In this document: positions 6,429 to 9,351 of the stretch, piece after piece
Layout of the letters: each line of letters begins with the position of its first letter
Position numbering within the stretch: position 1 is the first letter of the stretch
Origin: Clostridiales bacterium
Lineage (GTDB): Bacteria; Bacillota; Clostridia; Christensenellales; CAG-138
NCBI GenBank assembly: GCA_012511925.1
Contig: JAAZFD010000187.1
Coordinates: 1 to 9,351, forward strand
Length of the DNA: 9,351 bases
Direction of reading: 5' to 3'
Translations under genes and position numbers: made by a program
Notes under the pieces: generated by a model
What the model was told of the DNA's origin: nothing
What the model saw: only the letters and a program-made list of their open reading frames with translations
Database searches by the model: none

Positions 6429-7469
6429 ATGCAAAAAATGATGAACGCAATCGTAAAGACTAAAAGAGGCAAGGGGCTTGAAATTCAAAAAGTGCCTGTT
6501 CCTACACCTAAAATGGGTGAAGTGTTGATTAAAATTCACAAAACAGCTATCTGCGGAACAGATGTTCATATCTATAATTGGGATTCATGGAGCGAAAAGA
6601 ATTTAGTACCGCCTGTAGTTATCGGACATGAGTATGTTGGTGAAATCGCACAATTAGGCGAGGGTGTAAAGGGATATACTATTGGTGAACGGGTTTCCGG
6701 AGAGGGGCATATCGTTTGCGGTCAATGCAGAAATTGCAGGGCTGGCAACGAGCATTGGTGCAAGCACACAAATGGCGTTGGCATAAACAGAGATGGTGCA
6801 TTTGCCGAGTATCTTTGCATTCCTGCAACAAATGTTGTGCCTGTAAGTTTTGACATTGATGAGGATATTATTTCGTTCTTCGATGCTTTCGGAAACGCAA
6901 CGCACACCGCCTTGATGTTTGATGTAGTGGGCGAAGATGTTTTAATAACAGGTGCTGGCCCCATAGGCATGATGGCGGCAGGTATTTGCAGGCAAAACGG
7001 AGCAAGGCGCGTAGTAGTAACCGATGTAAACGAATACAGGCTAAATCTTGCAAAGCAAATGGGCGCAACCGCAATCGTAAATGTTGCAAAGCAGAAGTTG
7101 GAAGATGTTATGGCAGAACAAAAAATTATCGAGGGCTTTGATGTGGGGCTTGAGATGTCGGGAAACGGCGTAGCACTAAATCAAATGTTAGGCTCGATGC
7201 GAAATGGCGGCAAGGTTGCGCTGTTAGGAATAGCAGGTCCCGGCACTGTAATAGACTGGAACGATGTAATTTTCAAGGGCTTAACCCTACAAGGCATATA
7301 CGGCAGAAAGATGTATGAAACATGGTACAAGATGGGCGCTATGATTGAAGCAGGGCTTGATTTATCACCCATTGTAACGCATAGATACAGCTATAAAGAT
7401 TTCGAGCTTGGCTTTGCGGCTATGAACAGCGGCGAAAGCGGCAAAGTAGTGCTTGATTGGCAGGAATAA
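6429..7469 (+). CDS. tdh: L-threonine 3-dehydrogenase
   Basis: This 346-residue zinc-dependent alcohol dehydrogenase-type enzyme oxidises L-threonine with NAD+ to 2-amino-3-ketobutyrate in the cytosol. Length is close to the E. coli enzyme (341). Catalytic zinc ligands are present: C42 in AICGTDVH, and H67 and E68 in GHEYVGE. The four structural-zinc cysteines are at 97, 100, 103 and 111 (CGQCRNC...C). The Rossmann fold shows GAGPIG at 175-180, and D199 at the end of the second strand (VVVTD) favours NAD over NADP. The YNWDSW segment and [12 protein letters not shown] are typical of Tdh rather than sorbitol or alcohol dehydrogenases. It is followed 26 bp later by kbl, the next enzyme of the pathway, which strengthens the call. 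A perfect -10 box and a strong RBS suggest good expression. Confidence 0.95.
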   Translation: MQKMMNAIVKTKRGKGLEIQKVPVPTPKMGEVLIKIHKTAICGTDVHIYNWDSWSEKNLVPPVVIGHEYVGEIAQLGEGVKGYTIGERVSGEGHIVCGQCRNCRAGNEHWCKHTNGVGINRDGAFAEYLCIPATNVVPVSFDIDEDIISFFDAFGNATHTALMFDVVGEDVLITGAGPIGMMAAGICRQNGARRVVVTDVNEYRLNLAKQMGATAIVNVAKQKLEDVMAEQKIIEGFDVGLEMSGNGVALNQMLGSMRNGGKVALLGIAGPGTVIDWNDVIFKGLTLQGIYGRKMYETWYKMGAMIEAGLDLSPIVTHRYSYKDFELGFAAMNSGESGKVVLDWQE

Positions 7470-7480
7470 TTCAAAAATAA

Positions 7481-7486
7481 AGGAGG
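7481..7486 (+). promoter_or_regulatory. Ribosome binding site AGGAGG of kbl
   Basis: A full AGGAGG lies 9 nt before the kbl ATG, inside the short tdh-kbl gap. Confidence 0.85.
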
Positions 7487-7495
7487 AAAAGAATT

Positions 7496-8677
7496 ATGAA
7501 AAAAGCGTATGAGATTTTCACAAATGAATTAAATTCTATTCGTGAAGCAGGCATGTATAAGAATGAGCGAGTTATCACAACTCCTCAAAAGGCGAGAATT
7601 GATACAACCGCAACAAAAAATGTTCTTAATATGTGCGCAAACAACTATTTGGGGCTTTCGAACAACCCAGAAGTGCGAGAAGCGGCAAAAGCAAGCTACG
7701 ACAAATGGGGCTTTGGCTTGTCATCTGTTCGTTTTATTTGCGGAACACAAGAGATTCACAAGCAATTAGAGAAAAAGATTTCAAACTTCTTAGAAATGGA
7801 CGATTGCATACTGTATTCGTCTTGCTTTGATGCAAACACAGGCTTGTTCGAAACAATTCTAACAGCAGAAGATGCAATTATTTCAGACGAATTGAATCAC
7901 GCAAGCATAATTGACGGTGTAAGGCTTTGCAAGGCGCAACGCTTCCGCTATAAAAACAGCGATATGAGCGATTTAAGGGAGAAACTCGAAGAAGCTAAAG
8001 GCGCAAGAATAAAGCTAATCGCCACAGACGGTGTGTTTTCAATGGACGGTTTTATTGCCAACCTAAAAGCAATTTGCGACCTTGCAGACGAGTATGACGC
8101 ATTAGTTATGGTTGACGATAGCCATGCAGTAGGCTTCATGGGCGAGCATGGCAAGGGCACACATGAGCATTGTGGAGTTTTGGGCAGAGTAGATATTATC
8201 ACTGGCACATTGGGCAAGGCAATGGGCGGAGCATCGGGCGGTTACACAGCCGCAAGGCAGGAAATCGTTGACCTGCTTCGTCAGCGTTCAAGACCATATT
8301 TATTCTCAAACACATTGGCACCAGCAATATGCGCCGCATCAATCAAGGTTATCGATATGCTGACCGAATCTACCGCATTGCGTGATAAGGTGCATGAGAA
8401 CACCGCATATTTCAGAAAAGAATTAGGCAAACTTGGGTTTAATGTTCCCGAAAGCACACACCCGATAGTGCCTGTAATGCTTGGAGATGCCGTAGTTGCA
8501 CAGGAATTTGCTGCACGTATGCTTGAAAAGGGCGTGTATGTAGTTGGCTTCTTCTTCCCCGTTGTGCCAAAGGGCAAGGCGAGAATTCGCACACAGGTTT
8601 CCGCTGGACACACAAAAGAGGACTTAGACTTTGCAGTTAGGTGCTTTGGTGAAGTGAAAAAGGAAATGGGACTGTGA
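7496..8677 (+). CDS. kbl: Glycine C-acetyltransferase (2-amino-3-ketobutyrate CoA ligase)
   Basis: The 393-residue PLP enzyme belongs to the alpha-oxoamine synthase family. It cleaves 2-amino-3-ketobutyrate with CoA into glycine and acetyl-CoA, completing threonine breakdown begun by Tdh. The PLP-binding lysine is K241 in [15 protein letters not shown]207 and H210 in [10 protein letters not shown]135 in DELNHAS and S182 in FSMDG sit at the spacing expected from the E. coli enzyme (398 residues, Lys244). [12 protein letters not shown] near the N-terminus and [16 protein letters not shown] near the C-terminus are also typical of Kbl. Related family members (BioF, HemA, SPT) are less likely because of the tdh neighbour and these segments. 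The protein is full length. The gene ends in a strong terminator, so the operon is just tdh-kbl. Confidence 0.95.
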   Translation: MKKAYEIFTNELNSIREAGMYKNERVITTPQKARIDTTATKNVLNMCANNYLGLSNNPEVREAAKASYDKWGFGLSSVRFICGTQEIHKQLEKKISNFLEMDDCILYSSCFDANTGLFETILTAEDAIISDELNHASIIDGVRLCKAQRFRYKNSDMSDLREKLEEAKGARIKLIATDGVFSMDGFIANLKAICDLADEYDALVMVDDSHAVGFMGEHGKGTHEHCGVLGRVDIITGTLGKAMGGASGGYTAARQEIVDLLRQRSRPYLFSNTLAPAICAASIKVIDMLTESTALRDKVHENTAYFRKELGKLGFNVPESTHPIVPVMLGDAVVAQEFAARMLEKGVYVVGFFFPVVPKGKARIRTQVSAGHTKEDLDFAVRCFGEVKKEMGL

Positions 8678-8709
8678 GTTAGAGCTTAGAATTTTAGATC
8701 TTAGAGCTT
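8678..8709 (+). repeat. Tandem TTAGAnn heptad repeat, left edge
   Basis: Right after the kbl stop come four units of about seven bases: TTAGAGC, TTAGAATT, TTAGATC and TTAGAGC, then TT. A matching array in inverted orientation lies at 9136-9159. They frame the segment that holds the small protein gene and the 41-bp direct repeats. Confidence 0.6.
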
Positions 8710-8710
8710 T

Positions 8711-8733
8711 GGGGCGGTTGCGCCCCTTTTTTT
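8711..8733 (+). terminator. Intrinsic terminator of tdh-kbl
   Basis: GGGGCG (8711-8716), loop GTTG, CGCCCC (8721-8726) and seven T. It is a classic rho-independent terminator 33 bp after the kbl stop. Confidence 0.95.
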
Positions 8734-8774
8734 ATGATAAATTGTGTTAAATCGGGCGGATGTTGAATCCGCCC
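8734..8774 (+). repeat. 41-bp direct repeat with GGGCGGAT palindrome, copy 1
   Basis: This copy matches 9077-9117 at 37 of 41 positions. The second half is a palindrome, GGGCGGAT (8754-8761), loop GTTGA, ATCCGCCC (8767-8774). The conserved AT-rich 5' flank shows that the repeat unit is larger than the hairpin. No T run follows on either strand, so it is not a standard terminator. Confidence 0.8.
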
Positions 8775-8811
8775 CTACGGGATTCTGTGTTGTTGCGAAG
8801 AATTATTGAAC

Positions 8812-9042
8812 CTACTGTATCACTCTTTCAACTATCGCAGAAATTAGACCTGGGTATTTTGGGTATCCATTTGGAAAAATAAATCCCTTAACGGTATAAC
8901 AAACATCGTTATCGCAAATAACATCCCCAACCCAAATAGTGTCCGTGTAAGTCGTGTAAAAGGTAACAACCGTACCCACAGACATGTTAAAAACACCATT
9001 TATGCTAACGTTAATTATTTTTTTGTCCTGTGAATCTTTCAT
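8812..9042 (-). CDS. Small protein resembling EF-Tu domain II beta-barrel
   Basis: The 76-residue protein is mostly predicted beta strand. INGVFNMSVGTVVTF (14-28), TIWVGDVI (35-42), YTVKGF (49-54) and GLISAIVERV (65-74) follow the order of the second domain of EF-Tu-type GTPases: a vF...GtVVtG...G.i.vGD.v...vkgI...vGl.l.gi pattern. The usual GRGTVVTG is degraded to SVGTVVTF. Free-standing proteins of this kind occur, but I cannot name a function. It could be a fragment or a genuine small barrel protein. The Shine-Dalgarno match is weak (A-rich, no GGAGG), and in-frame stops just upstream fix the ATG as the earliest possible start. The gene lies between two 41-bp direct repeats and opposite in strand to kbl. 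Its expression is uncertain. Confidence 0.55.
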   Translation of the reverse strand: MKDSQDKKIINVSINGVFNMSVGTVVTFYTTYTDTIWVGDVICDNDVCYTVKGFIFPNGYPKYPGLISAIVERVIQ

Positions 9043-9076
9043 TCTTTTTTATTAGTGGTTTCGCTTACTGGCAATA

Positions 9077-9117
9077 ATGATAATTTGTGTTTAAGCGGGC
9101 GGATATTGAATCCGCCC
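9077..9117 (+). repeat. 41-bp direct repeat with GGGCGGAT palindrome, copy 2
   Basis: This is the second copy of the element at 8734-8774, in the same orientation. Its palindrome is GGGCGGAT (9097-9104), loop ATTGA, ATCCGCCC (9110-9117). Loop and flank differences are few. The two copies bracket the 76-residue gene. Confidence 0.8.
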
Positions 9118-9135
9118 ACATAGTTTTACAATAAA

Positions 9136-9159
9136 CTCAGCTCTAAGCTCTCAGTTCTC
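9136..9159 (-). repeat. Tandem heptad repeat, right edge, inverted
   Basis: On the minus strand this reads GAGAACT, GAGAGCT, TAGAGCT, GAG. These are three heptads of the same KAGARCT type as the array at 8678-8709 but in opposite orientation. It lies between copy 2 of the 41-bp repeat and the end of the aminopeptidase gene. Confidence 0.55.
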
Positions 9160-9162
9160 CGC

Positions 9163-9351
9163 CTACATCAAATTCTCCGGATTCAACCCCTCTAACTCGG
9201 GTAAAACAAACCGTCCGTCCTTGCGGATTAAAACGCCGTCAAAATACATTTCGCCGCCGCCGTATTCGGGAGTTTGTATACAAACCAAATCCCAATGCAA
9301 TGCGGATTGATTGCCATTATCAGCATCATCATAGCATGAACCTGGTGTAAA
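9163..9351 (-). CDS. M29-family aminopeptidase, C-terminal part
   Basis: Only the last 62 codons are in the window; the gene continues beyond 9351. The visible part reads [17 protein letters not shown], then [22 protein letters not shown] and LEGLNPENL. This is the conserved C-terminus of M29 metallo-aminopeptidases (AmpS/aminopeptidase T type). The HWD motif (residues 19-21 of the visible part) provides two of the metal ligands, and the GGGE-x-YFDG-x-LIRKDG segment is characteristic. These cytosolic enzymes remove N-terminal residues from peptides using two bound metal ions. The stop is TAG (9165-9163). The reading frame is intact to the window edge. No clear U-tailed terminator follows; the GGGCGGAT palindrome at 9097-9117 is the nearest hairpin downstream. 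Confidence 0.88.
   Translation of the reverse strand, partial: FTPGSCYDDADNGNQSALHWDLVCIQTPEYGGGEMYFDGVLIRKDGRFVLPELEGLNPENLM

Noticed and set aside
6272..6472. N-terminal extension of the first CHR gene to an ATG at 6472
   Set aside because: The added 67 residues lack CHR features, lie upstream of the GGAG site and the family N-terminus, and cross the divergent promoter region and the start of tdh.
8281..8613. 110-codon minus-strand frame inside kbl
   Set aside because: Antisense shadow of a well-conserved enzyme gene, with no RBS or recognisable features.
9097..9117. GGGCGGAT hairpin as terminator of the aminopeptidase gene
   Set aside because: No T run follows on the minus strand, and the same hairpin recurs as part of a 41-bp repeat, so a repeat is the better explanation.

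Overview
The window looks like a chromosomal stretch from a low-to-mid-GC Gram-positive bacterium, most likely an uncultured Clostridia-type Firmicute. The reasons are strong GGAGG-type ribosome binding sites, sigma-A-like promoters, U-tailed intrinsic terminators, a secreted protein with a Pro/Thr stalk and a sortase-like C-terminus, and gene families common in Clostridia. No species is claimed. No rRNA, tRNA, CRISPR array, transposase or phage gene is visible.

Layout. (1) 122-952 (+) is a secreted protein probably anchored to the cell wall, with its own terminator. (2) 1188-1652 (-) is a small SHOCT-tailed protein. It sits between two copies of a degenerate non-coding repeat, each starting with an ACGGGC-type hairpin. 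(3) 1934-4768 (-) is a 944-residue protein that joins a type IV prepilin N-terminus to one Listeria/Bacteroides-type repeat and about fifteen GLUG repeats, a likely pilus-borne or envelope adhesin. (4) 4769-5138 has no gene but is structured. It holds a good minus-strand promoter, two minus-strand hairpins (one of 15 contiguous pairs whose imperfections all become G-U wobbles on that strand) and a flanking inverted repeat, which together suggest a small RNA or a long structured leader. (5) 5139-6271 (-) is a translationally coupled pair of half-size CHR-family (chromate transporter) genes. (6) 6429-8677 (+) is a tdh-kbl operon, divergent from the chr pair, followed by a textbook terminator. 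(7) 8678-9160 is a repeat-rich segment: inverted heptad repeats on its edges, two copies of a 41-bp direct repeat ending in a GGGCGGAT hairpin, and between them a 76-residue protein that resembles the second beta-barrel domain of EF-Tu-type GTPases. (8) 9163-9351 (-) is the 3' end of an M29-family aminopeptidase that runs off the window.

Functionally, tdh and kbl form one pathway (threonine to glycine plus acetyl-CoA), and the partial aminopeptidase fits the same general theme of peptide and amino acid use. The two surface proteins point to a cell that attaches to polymers or other cells. The chr pair exports an oxyanion, classically chromate. The least explained parts are the structured intergenic region at 4866-5055, the repeat-bounded cassette at 8678-9160, and the prepilin-GLUG fusion.
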